The translations under genes were made by a program, and so were the position numbers. The notes below the pieces were generated by a model. The model saw only the letters and a list, made by a program, of their open reading frames with translations. It did not search any database and had not been told where the DNA came from. Shown piece by piece: positions 9,047 through 16,758 of a DNA stretch of 18,376 nucleotides. Within the stretch, counting starts at the first letter, position 1; each line of letters opens with the position of its first letter. Origin of the DNA: Pavlovales sp. CCMP2436 (lineage: Eukaryota > Haptophyta > Pavlovophyceae > Pavlovales); contig MU631609.1 of NCBI GenBank assembly GCA_026770615.1, forward strand, positions 37,149-55,524, in the 5' to 3' direction.

Positions 9047-10622
9047 ATGGTCGAAGGTCACGGCGTGCACAGAGTTGCGCGCGCGCTGACCGGCCGGCTG
9101 GTCGGGCGCAAGCTCAAGGCGAGCAGCCCCAACGGCCGCTTCTCCGACGGTGCCAGCGCGATCGATGGCAAACGCTTCGCGCGCGTCGAGGCGATCGGCA
9201 AGAACTTATTCGCCTTCTTCGGCGAAGGCCAGGGAGACATAGTTGTGCACGTGCACTTCGGCATGGCTGGTGTGTGGGCAATCTTCGACACAGCCAATGG
9301 CGAGGAGGCAAGCGCACCGACCGGCACCACGCGGCTGCGCCTCGAGGACGATGGCGTCGTCTCGCACTTGTCGGCGATGACGGTCGTCCAGGGCGACATG
9401 GAGCTGTATGCCGCGAAACGCAAGGCGCTCGGGCAGGACCCCTTGCGCACAGACGCGGATGCCGAGGCTCTCTGGCTCAAAGTGTCCGCGTCCAAGAAGT
9501 CGATCGGCCAGCTCCTCATGGACCAGTCTGTCTTCTGCGGCCCAGGGAATATCTACAGGTATTGTTCACTGCACTCGGCCGCGCTCTTTTTATATATTCA
9601 TTCACTTTGGATTTATTTTTACTTGGCTTGGGCGAATATATATGGCGGAATATATATTACTGGTACGGATTCAAGCTGGCGCCTGACTGTCCTGGAAGTT
9701 GTGCTGATCTGAGCGCTGCGTTGCTCATTGCCTGCTGCGTGCCTTAGTCGGCTGCGCTGGCTTGGGCGCCACCGCGCGTGCCAATGGATCCCCGGTAAAT
9801 ATAAAAATACACAGGGCCGAGATATTGTTCTGCGCCAGAGTGCACCCGGAGCACCCCGGCAACCAGCTCTTGCGGCCGCAGCTCGATCTGGTATGGCAGG
9901 AGACGGTGCGCCTGATGCGCGATGGCTTCCAGAGTGGCTCGATCAAGACGGTAAGTACGGCGGAGGCGGCGGCGGTCGGCAAGCCCGAGCTCAGGCGCTG
10001 GATCTACAACCGCTCTACCTGCGGCCGCTGCGACGGGCCTGTCCTGAGCTGGGAAATGTCTGCACGGACCTGCTACGCCTGCCCCAGCTGCCAGCCGCGC
10101 GACACGGTGGTGCCGGCGCCCAAGGGTGCGCACCCGAGCACCGTGTTCAACAGCCACTGCGCGCGCGATTCAGTCAGCGTCCGGATCGCACAGGGCGGCT
10201 GCGGCGCCCTCACGGTTGCCGAGCTGAAGGGCCTGCTCAAGGAGAGGGGCGCGTCGACGAGCGGCAACAAGCGGGAGCTGGCCGCGCGGCTCGAGGTGCT
10301 GCACGCGGCTGAGCCAGCCGCCGAGGCCAAGCCTGCCGAGCCTGCCGCTGGCCCCGAGCTCGGGCAGGCAGGCTCGAGCAAGGCATTCATCGACGCGCGG
10401 TCCGCGGCGGCGGAGAAGGCGCGTGCGGGTGAGAACCGCGCCGTCGAGCACGTCGCCGAGCTGGCCCCCGAGCAGGCGCGCCGCGCGGCGCTCGCGTCTG
10501 TTGGCCCCGCTTTGGCCAAGCGCAAGCGCTCAGCGCAGCAGCCCAGCGTGGAGGAGCTCGGCGCCAGCGACCTGTCTGTCACCTTCCCCCAGCGGAAGTC
10601 GCGCAGCGCCGACACCAAGTGA
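9047..10622 (+). CDS. Fpg/Nei-family DNA glycosylase with Val2 and a C-terminal SAP domain (439 aa)
   Basis: Exons 9047-9558 and 9815-10622 join within the conserved GPGNIYR/AEILF motif, giving 1320 nt. The family removes oxidised bases and cleaves the abasic site. The protein starts MVEGHGVHR, aligning with the MPEGHTIHR start of bacterial Nei enzymes; Glu3 is kept but the nucleophilic Pro is Val, as in animal NEIL3. Lys52 (GKNLFAFF) and the VHVHFGMAG strand are present. The helix-two-turn-helix block is followed by a zinc finger with Cys240, Cys243, Cys260 and Cys263 and Arg255. Residues about 303-334 form a SAP DNA-binding domain (LTVAELKGLLKERG). A basic KRKR near the end could be a nuclear signal. 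The N-terminal half resembles actinobacterial Nei1, so a bacterial origin is possible but inferred. No ATG lies upstream in frame and the start context is good (GCCATGG). Confidence 0.88.
9656..9797 (-). repeat. Dispersed repeat, copy B, inside the glycosylase intron
   Basis: This is the inverted partner of 9-150, the same 142-nt length without gaps and about 91% identical. It fills over half of the 256-nt intron (9559-9814). It ends 17 bases before the acceptor AG, so the element does not itself supply the splice sites, though it may contribute the branch point. The left flank in the intron is AT-rich with TATATA repeats. Confidence 0.82.
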
Positions 10623-10865
10623 TCGCCCACCGTCGACTACTGTCAGCGACTCCGAGTATGGCTCGGACGCGGACTCGGTGCGGGCGCCGCCGCTGGCTCG
10701 CGCCCGCTGGCGAGTTACGGCGTGGGGATGAGGGCGAGGTGAGCGAGGCGAGCGAGGAGGGCGCCGTCGGCAGACTGGTCGTGTGGTCGGCGCGTGCTCG
10801 TGCCTCTCCTCTCCCTGATCAGTGTGTGCGTGTGTGTGAATGTGGCCAGGACGTGCGCATGAATG

Positions 10866-10871
10866 AATAAA
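10866..10871 (+). terminator. AATAAA polyadenylation signal candidate for the glycosylase gene
   Basis: A canonical AATAAA lies 244 bases downstream of the glycosylase stop, at the switch from GC-rich to AT-rich sequence. It is followed by ATTTATAACATATATAAC. The signal fits a 3' end here, but not every algal lineage uses AATAAA. Confidence 0.45.
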
Positions 10872-10899
10872 ATAACTGATATTTATAACATATATAACT

Positions 10900-10922
10900 G
10901 ACTATGGCACGCAGCAGGCAAT
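10900..10922 (+). repeat. Fragment of the dispersed repeat (core only)
   Basis: Twenty-two of 23 bases match 57-79 in copy A, in the same orientation. Similarity ends on both sides. The next bases form a small hairpin (GGCAA/TTGCC) followed by five T residues. Confidence 0.6.
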
Positions 10923-11067
10923 CTTTGCCTTTTTGAGTTTGCGTCTACGACCCTACCGTGAGTGAGTATCTTCCAAGGCTCCCCTCCGGTGCACGAAAAT
11001 CGAAATGGAGACTAGTGGCGACTATGCGTACCCAACCTTTTGAATCTAGGTTTGGATAGGAACCGTC
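10923..11067. other. Intergenic sequence with no visible gene
   Basis: The stretch between the repeat fragment and the end of the Sel1/MYND frame shows no open frame worth calling. It contains a short inverted repeat (CCAACC and GGTTTGG near 11031-11056). It would include the 3' flank of the minus-strand MYND gene. Confidence 0.4.
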
Positions 11068-11703
11068 TCATGGCCAGGGGTCTAGCCGTTCACGTTGTCG
11101 TTGCGGACTCTTAACTAAATAATTCACGGAAGGCCTAGCTGGTGCCGCGCCATGCTCGCCCGCGGCCGCCGCGGCCTCCTTCCGGGACGCGGCGAAGGTC
11201 TTACAGCTCTGCTTGTGCACGGGCCACATGCGCCGGACGCACTCGGCGCCACAAAACTTTGCGGTGAGGCACTTGGAGCACAACATGAGCTTCCGCGTCT
11301 TGCCACAGCCGACGCAATATGCCTTGACGACGTCGGGCTCGTGCGCGTACTTGCAGAGCGCAGCGATCGCCTCGAGACGGCGACGTTCGTCTTCCGTCTG
11401 CTGCGCCACCTGCGCGAGGAATCGAGCGGCCTCTCCCGGCGCAGCAGGCAGCGCCCTTCCCGCGTCCCAGAAGAGGAGAAGGCCCAGGTTGAGCTGGGCT
11501 ATAGTGCGGCCCCGCTCGGCTGCGAGGCGCAAATAGCGAGCAGCCTCGCCAAAGTCCTGCGGCACGCCCTGGCCAAAGCTGTAGATCATCCCTAAATTGG
11601 CCTATGCATCAGCGTCGCCCTGGTCGGCTGCCAAGTGGTGTAGGCGACCAGCCTCGCCGACATCCTGCAGCACGACCCTGCCTAGTCTGTAGCCATTTGC
11701 GAG
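11068..11703 (-). pseudogene. Sel1-repeat / MYND zinc-finger protein with an in-frame stop
   Basis: On the minus strand one frame holds at least two consecutive 36-residue Sel1 repeats (YRLGRVVLQDVGEAGRL, then YSFGQGVPQDFGEAARYL), a helical stretch, and a MYND finger (CVGCGKTRKLMLCSKC, then FCGAEC and HKQSC). It ends at 11068. MYND fingers bind short Pro-rich peptides, and Sel1 repeats form helical scaffolds. A TAG lies in the same frame at 11599-11601, exactly where the following repeat has Gln, so a single change from CAG explains it. The frame stays open upstream to 12222 but that part has no recognisable domain. The downstream 174-codon frame (ATG at 11589) could still make a shorter protein. 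Pseudogene, sequencing error or allele are all possible. Confidence 0.65.
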
Positions 11704-11762
11704 GGTCCGAGGCCCGCTCGCACTGCTCCGAAATGCCCGAGTGTGCGGCGTTGGCACCTGAG

Positions 11763-12091
11763 AAGCACGCTCGGCGCTGCGTCGGGAAGGGGGCTCAGCA
11801 TGCTTGGCGCTGGCGCGCCAATCGCCCTGGGCCAAACCCCGCAGCCGCCGGCGCCGCCACCGACTTCGGAAGACTGCCCGTCGCCCGCTGCGCGCGCCGC
11901 CGACCGCTGCTCCTAGGTGCCCCGTGTAGTATTCTGACACCTGCCCGGGAAGCACCGGGCGCTGCGTCGGGAAGTGGTCGGCGGCGCTCGGCGCCGGCGG
12001 GCCAATCGCCCTGGGTAAGCACTCGGAGCTGCCGGCCCTGCGCGCGGGGCTGCGCGACTGCCCATCGCCCGCTGCGCGCGCGCCAACCGCT
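11763..12091. repeat. Imperfect tandem duplication, period about 187 bp
   Basis: Copy 1 (11763-11908) and copy 2 (11950-12091) share many blocks, including GCGCTGCGTCGGGAAG, GCCAATCGCCCTGGG and TCGCCCGCTGCGCGCG, with small insertions between. The array lies directly upstream of the Sel1/MYND remnant on its coding strand. Open frames that cross it are probably chance products of high GC. Confidence 0.65.
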
Positions 12092-12369
12092 TGGTACCAA
12101 AATAACCGCCAACCACGCGTCCGGCCGCGGGCGGGCCGAGCGGTTGGCACGGACGGCGGACGGGGCCAGTGCGCACGGCGCGAGTGTCCGTAGGGCCCAC
12201 GCCGAGGCCCTACGTCGCGCATGTTGAGATTTGGTGTACATCTCTCTTAATAGCGTTGCGAATTTTCAAATTAAGTTGCCCGTCCGGCACGGCCCACCTA
12301 AATTTTAATTTCAAACCGGAGCTCGCGGCGGTCCTGCTCGTCGTCTCGATTCAGCCCACGGTGGGCCAC
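12092..12369. other. Intergenic sequence, no gene seen
   Basis: GC-rich on the left, with an AT-richer part around 12225-12315 (ATTTTCAAATTAAG and AATTTTAATTTCAAA). No coding frame with recognisable sequence is present. It may hold the promoter of the Sel1/MYND gene. Confidence 0.35.
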
Positions 12370-12530
12370 GTGAGCCTGGACCGCGCGAGGTGAGCCGCGC
12401 CCTCATCGTACGCGTCTTGCTCCTCGTCGAGAGGGCGCGGACGAGGCGTCCGTGCGAGCCTGGGCCGCGTGAGCCGCTTGCTCCTCGCGCGCGGTTTTGC
12501 TCCTCGTCGAGCGGGCGCGGACGAGCCGTC
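12370..12530. repeat. Tandem duplication, period about 81 bp
   Basis: Copy 1 (12370-12450) and copy 2 (12452-12530) both run from GAGCCTGG(A/G)CCGCG through GCTCCTCGTCGAG to GGGCGCGGACGAG. They differ by substitutions and small indels. A third partial match (CTCCTCGCGC) follows near 12596. Confidence 0.6.
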
Positions 12531-12634
12531 GGCGCGCCGTCCACGCTGCCGAGCCGTCTGCGTGGCTCGCCGCGGCCGGCCGGGCGTGCCGTTCGCTCCT
12601 CGCGCTTGAGGATGGCCTGTGCCGCCGCCCGTCA

Positions 12635-13183
12635 TCAGGTACCCATCCGCAGTCCAAGCTCTTTGAGGAGAGCTCGTGCGCCTTCAACAACGCGCTGGAG
12701 CCCATACCGCAGCTGCCCATCCAAGTGTTGGGCATTTGGCGGTCGAGCCTCATTGTGCGGGGTGCGGTCGAGGCCAGGTCGGCGGCTTGCACGTCGAGGC
12801 GGGGGAGACGCCCAGATTCGCGCAGATTTATGAGCGCTGAGTGCGAGGTCGCCGTCCGTCTCGGTCACCTGTTCACCGGGTGCACCGCGTTGCTAAGCCG
12901 CGGCGACGCTGCGGCGTACCAGCGCGCGGCCGAGCTGCTCCGCGATCTTCAGAAGGAGCTCAAGTCGGTCAGCCCCATCGTCCAGGACTTGCTTTCCGTG
13001 GCGATCACGTGCGTCGCCTCCCCCCGCTCGACGAGGAGCGGGGTCATCGTAAAGAGCGAGCGCTCCCACCACCAACCTCGTCGTCGCGCCGCAAACGCGG
13101 TGGCGCGACGAGCGTCGAGCGCCTGGTCCATCCAGGCTTCGTGGCACTGGCCCATCCACCGCCACGCTTCACGCACGTCTTGA
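12635..13183 (+). CDS. Unrecognised coding-like fragment beside the retrotransposon
   Basis: A plus-strand frame begins after an acceptor-like ATCAG at 12636 and reads THPQSKLFEESSCAFNNALE, then LPIQVLGIWRSSLIV. A 48-nt intron (12778-12825, GTCGGC..GCGCAG) would join it in frame to RFMSAECEVAVRLGHLF, then YQRAAELLRDLQKEL and SPIVQDLL. The amino-acid use (hydrophobic, helical) differs from the Arg/Ala-rich shadow frames around it, which is why I list it. I do not recognise the family. There is no clear start, and the part after about 13010 becomes Arg/Ser-rich, so this may be an internal piece of a gene cut up by the nearby insertion. Confidence 0.3.
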   Translation, partial: SGTHPQSKLFEESSCAFNNALEPIPQLPIQVLGIWRSSLIVRGAVEARSAACTSRRGRRPDSRRFMSAECEVAVRLGHLFTGCTALLSRGDAAAYQRAAELLRDLQKELKSVSPIVQDLLSVAITCVASPRSTRSGVIVKSERSHHQPRRRAANAVARRASSAWSIQASWHWPIHRHASRTS

Positions 13184-13592
13184 TGCCACGTATAATGCCG
13201 GACTGGGCGCGCCTAATGCCCTTGACATGCGAACTAGTATTACGCTTTAAAGGGGGCAGTGATGCGTGAAGGCTGTACATAGTCTGCATCCTTCGAAACA
13301 TCTGATGATCGATGTACACAACGCATGCAATATAGTGCAACTTATAAATGCAACTGATCCAAAATAGCCCAATGACAATGCGACAAAATTTGAGGCTCAC
13401 ACTGACTGATGTACACAAAAATTTGCGGTGATGCAACTTGCAGGATGTTAGGATGCGAGAGTGCGAGGTCTGCAGCGAGGGCTAGGGGGTATCGAGTCCG
13501 AGTCGCGGTGAAGCGGCATGGGAGAGAGCAGGAACAGCTAAGATGCGTATGACGATACGACACAGTGCAGGTGGTCTTAAGCTGTATCACAA

Positions 13593-13615
13593 GGTCTCTT
13601 AGTAAGTAAGAGACC
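13593..13615. repeat. Perfect 9-bp hairpin in the LTR
   Basis: GGTCTCTTA and TAAGAGACC are perfect inverted repeats separated by a 5-nt loop. The position is about 140-160 nt into the LTR, where the start of the transcript or a packaging/regulatory structure might lie. The function is unknown. Confidence 0.7.
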
Positions 13616-13675
13616 CTGACAAGAGCGCTGAAGAGGCGTCGAGAGCAGCCGTAGACGATTCGAGACGGCAGCTGG

Positions 13676-13744
13676 GCCCGGGATATTAAAATCCGGGCAG
13701 TCCGATAGCGAACCGGACAGAGCCAAAGTGTATGAAACACTTGG
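13676..13744. repeat. Three adjacent hairpins at the LTR edge
   Basis: Inverted repeats lie side by side: 13676-13698 (GCCCG..CGGGC with an inner GAT/ATC), 13700-13718 (GTCCG..CGGAC) and 13723-13744 (CCAAAGTGT..ACACTTGG). All lie within the first 80 nt of the LTR as transcribed. Confidence 0.6.
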
Positions 13745-13754
13745 GCTCCCGACA

Positions 13755-13763
13755 CCCTCCCTC
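13755..13763 (-). other. Polypurine tract
   Basis: The minus strand reads GAGGGAGGG directly before the TGTCGGG start of the LTR. This is the usual position and composition of the primer for plus-strand DNA synthesis in LTR retrotransposons. About 100 nt separate it from the Pol stop. Confidence 0.7.
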
Positions 13764-13863
13764 AATCTGGACGGGATCACGTTCAGGTTGAAGGAACTGG
13801 TACAGCTTGAGCTTGTAGTCGGTGAAACCCCCCCCGATGGAGGGGGAAACCGATGGCGGCCGT

Positions 13864-16758
13864 CTACATGCCGAGGAGCGTGCGGCGGTGTTGAAGGAAG
13901 AGCTTGGGACCAAGGGGCTTGGTCATGATGTCGGCGACGTTGTCGAGACCGCTGATGAAAAACAGCTTGATGGTGCCGTTCTTGACGAGGTCGCGGATCC
14001 AGTGGAATTTGATGTCCACATGCTTGGTCCGGCGGTGCACGATGTCGTTCTTGGACAAGTTGATGCACGAAACGTTGTCCTCGCCGACGGGCGTGGCAGT
14101 AGTTTGCGGGAAGCCGAGGGCGGCGAGGAGGTGGCGCATTGCGATGATCTCCTTGGAGACGGAGGTGACCGCGACGTACTCAGCCTCAGTCGAGCTGAGC
14201 GTGACGACGCTCTGCTTCTCGCGCCGGACTGAGACGGTGCCGCCTCCTACCTGCGTGATAAAGCCGGATACGGACTTGCGCGTGTCGATGCAGTTGGCGT
14301 AGTCAGCGTCGACGTAGGCGGTGAAGTTGAGCTCGACGTTGGCCTTGAAGTTGAGGCCATGGTCGGGCGTCCCAGCGAGGTAGCGGAGGATGCGCTTGGC
14401 CGTGGTCATGTGCGGCTCGCCGGGGCGGCTCATAAAGTGCGTGAGCGGGCCCATGGCGTACATGATGTCCGGGCGGAAGTGCGAGACGTGAATGAGCGCG
14501 CCGACGATTGAGCGGTACTCCGTGGCGCCATCTTGGTCGAGGAGCCCCGAGTCCGAGGAGATTGTGAGGTGCAGGCCTTCTGCCATCGGCGTGTCAACGA
14601 GGTGCGCGTTCAGCATGCCGGTCCGCTCTAAGAGCTCGAGGATGGCGCGCGAGATGGTCACTTTGATGCCGAAATCGGAGCGCGTCAGCTTCATAGACAG
14701 GAAGGAGTCGATGTCGTCGCTGAGCGTTATCGTGAAGGCCGTGGTGATCGAGGTGAGGAACTTGTCACAGACGTTGGGGTTGAGCGAGAAGTCGGCGATC
14801 GAGAGGTCGTCGACGTAGATACCAAGCGACAAGTGGCCGTCGTCATGGTAAAGTGTGTACACGCACGGGTCCTGGCGCGACTGCGTGAAGCCGTAGTCGA
14901 TGAGCCAGTTGTCGATCAGCTGCCGCCAGTTGCTGCCGGACTGCTTGAGCCCGTAGAGCGATTTGAGAAGTTTGAGAACGATGTCGCCTTTGCCTTTGAC
15001 CTTGTACGAGTAGGGAGGGTCGACGTAGATGTCGTAGTCGAGGGGCGCGTTGAGGTACGCCGTCTTGAAGTCAAGGTGGAAGAGGCGTGCGCTGCGGGCG
15101 GCTGCGAGTGCGATGATGAGCTTGGTCTCGTCGTAGCCGAGACCAAAGCGCTGCGCGTAGCCCTTGGCGATGCACCGAGTCTTGTACTTGTCAATGGTGC
15201 CTTTGGACTTGCGCTTGAGGTTGAGAACGAGGCCCGTTTTGAGGACCTTCATGCCGGGCCGCCGAGGGGTCTCGATCCAGGTGCCGATCGAGTCGATGGA
15301 AGCGTGCTCTGACTGGATAGAGGCGAGCCACTCGGCCGAGTGTGGACCGGAGACAGCTTGTTTGAGCGTCGCCTGGTCGGACTCGGCGACGAGAGCGAGT
15401 AGGGCGCACACGTACGGGATGTTCTGCTTGTAGGCGGAGCGGAGCGTGCGCGCCGAGGGTCCCGAAGTCGGCAGAGCGAGCGGCGCAGTGTTGCCGAGGG
15501 GAATGGACTCCAGGTCGGGGGCGTCGGGCAACGGGTCGCCCTTGGGAGCAGGTAGGTCGCCAAGAGGAAGTCGTGGGCGCGTTGCAATGCGGTTGATAAC
15601 GGAGCTCTCATCGATCCGCACATGCCGGTTGAGGATGACCTTGCCAGAAGGGTGGAGCTTGGTCACGGCCGCGTTGGTGTAGCGAGTGAGTGCCCCGGCC
15701 GGCGCGTTGATCATGTGGCCCGAGTCGCCGTAGCCGATCAGGATGCCGTACGATGCGCGCGCGTCAAGCTTGAAGAGATGCGAGTGGGTGTCATCGACCC
15801 AGGCATCCGAGCCCCAGGCGCGGATGTGCGACAGGTTGGGGCGGCGGCAGAGGATGTGCTGGTAGGGCGTCACGCCGGCCGGGGAGTCTGAGACAAGCCG
15901 GTTTTGAATGTACACGGAGTGGAGGAAGGCGGAGTCGGCGTACGAGTCGGGGAGGCCGGCTTGAGCGAGTAGTGCGCGCGCGTCCCGGGTGATGGTGCCC
16001 AAGTAGCTCTCTGCGTGCGCGTTGAGCTGGGGAGTCCTTGCCGGCGTGATCTCGAACCCGCCGATGCCGTTGGTGCGAAGGATGCCGTTCCAGCGTGCCG
16101 AGTCAAACTTCTTGGCCCCGTCAAGCCGAAATTGCCGAACGAGGAAGCCGATGGAGACGGTGTAGGTCTGGATGTCCTCGAGAAACTTGTCGAGGAAGTC
16201 GGGGGCCTGCGACTTGGTCTTGAGCTGGTAGATCCACGCGTAGTTGGAAAACTGGACGAGGAACAACATTAAACAGTACCCCATCATCGAATCGTTCGAG
16301 CGGAAGGACTCGAGGGAATTGATGGGTCCGATGATGTCGACGCTGACAGTGTCGAAGGGCTGTGCAGCTTGGTGACGGGCGTCATTGAAGGTCAGCTTGA
16401 TCGCCTTGCCCTCCGCGCAAGCTGGACAGATCTGCTTGAGGCGCCGAGAAATGAGTAGCCCGTCCGTGGCCGAGATGGCCGCGTTAAGTGTACGGGCCGA
16501 AGCGTGTCCTAAACGGGCGTGAAGGATGCGCTTGTCGATGGTCGAGGGGCCACTGTCGTCGAGAGGAAGTTGACGGGCGGCTGCGGCGGATGAACAGTCC
16601 GAGCAGGTCTCGAGTCGGCATGGACGACGAGCGTGTCCTTGGAGGTGCCGATATCCCTGTTGCCGGTCTGGTTGATGGCCGGTGATGGAGGGGAAGCCGT
16701 GTCGACGGATGCCACGAGCGTGTCCGAGGTAGCTGTGAAGACGGCCATGATGATGCAC
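13864..16758 (-). CDS. Copia Pol: integrase, reverse transcriptase, RNase H (964-codon open frame)
   Basis: The frame is part of a polyprotein, so its first Met is not a true start. Residues about 77-122 are the GAG-pre-integrase zinc region (ILHARLGHAS, then CPACAEGKA). The integrase core has Asp141 (VDIIGP), Asp213 (FRLDGAKKF) and Glu250 (NAHAESYLG). Reverse transcriptase has Asp563 (LDFKTAYLN) and the YVDD box at 648-651. RNase H has Asp817 (YVDADYAN), Glu858 (LSSTEAEY) and the closing HVDIKFHWIRD and ADIMTKPL motifs. Integrase ahead of RT defines Ty1/copia. About 10-11 residues seem to be missing between YDET (542-545) and KLIIALAAA, where copia enzymes normally have a FAPV-type segment. 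The element is probably non-autonomous because of this and the broken Gag/protease. Confidence 0.93.
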   Translation of the reverse strand: MHHHGRLHSYLGHARGIRRHGFPSITGHQPDRQQGYRHLQGHARRPCRLETCSDCSSAAAARQLPLDDSGPSTIDKRILHARLGHASARTLNAAISATDGLLISRRLKQICPACAEGKAIKLTFNDARHQAAQPFDTVSVDIIGPINSLESFRSNDSMMGYCLMLFLVQFSNYAWIYQLKTKSQAPDFLDKFLEDIQTYTVSIGFLVRQFRLDGAKKFDSARWNGILRTNGIGGFEITPARTPQLNAHAESYLGTITRDARALLAQAGLPDSYADSAFLHSVYIQNRLVSDSPAGVTPYQHILCRRPNLSHIRAWGSDAWVDDTHSHLFKLDARASYGILIGYGDSGHMINAPAGALTRYTNAAVTKLHPSGKVILNRHVRIDESSVINRIATRPRLPLGDLPAPKGDPLPDAPDLESIPLGNTAPLALPTSGPSARTLRSAYKQNIPYVCALLALVAESDQATLKQAVSGPHSAEWLASIQSEHASIDSIGTWIETPRRPGMKVLKTGLVLNLKRKSKGTIDKYKTRCIAKGYAQRFGLGYDETKLIIALAAARSARLFHLDFKTAYLNAPLDYDIYVDPPYSYKVKGKGDIVLKLLKSLYGLKQSGSNWRQLIDNWLIDYGFTQSRQDPCVYTLYHDDGHLSLGIYVDDLSIADFSLNPNVCDKFLTSITTAFTITLSDDIDSFLSMKLTRSDFGIKVTISRAILELLERTGMLNAHLVDTPMAEGLHLTISSDSGLLDQDGATEYRSIVGALIHVSHFRPDIMYAMGPLTHFMSRPGEPHMTTAKRILRYLAGTPDHGLNFKANVELNFTAYVDADYANCIDTRKSVSGFITQVGGGTVSVRREKQSVVTLSSTEAEYVAVTSVSKEIIAMRHLLAALGFPQTTATPVGEDNVSCINLSKNDIVHRRTKHVDIKFHWIRDLVKNGTIKLFFISGLDNVADIMTKPLGPKLFLQHRRTLLGM

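Larger units (their letters stand above)
13262..13754 (-). repeat. 3' LTR of the copia element (far end approximate)
   Basis: On the minus strand the sequence after the polypurine tract begins TGTCGGGAGCCC, a typical copia LTR start, at 13754. The other end is placed near 13262 (minus strand ...CGCATCA) because it ends in CA and gives a normal length of about 490 bp. Without the 5' LTR neither this end nor a target-site duplication can be checked. The LTR contains several hairpins near its start and AT-rich TTTATAAG toward its end. Confidence 0.6.

Noticed and set aside
9951..9994. Strong donor-like GTAAGT followed by an AG acceptor in the glycosylase gene (44-nt intron)
   Set aside because: Removing 44 nt shifts the frame and destroys the zinc finger and SAP domain, whereas reading through gives a clean match to the family.
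11599..11601. TAG in the Sel1 gene read as an intron acceptor
   Set aside because: The sequence before it encodes a Sel1 repeat in the same frame and exact 36-residue register, so it is exonic.
11602..12222. 207-codon frame upstream of the Sel1 stop as a full gene
   Set aside because: Only the last 35 residues are Sel1-like; the rest crosses the tandem duplication and is Arg/Ala-rich with no domain.
12370..12530. Tandem direct repeats considered as a CRISPR array
   Set aside because: Only two diverged copies, no spacers of constant size, and the host is eukaryotic.
12949..13176. Minus-strand frame opposite the orphan fragment
   Set aside because: No domain, and the opposite strand has more protein-like segments; neither is strong.
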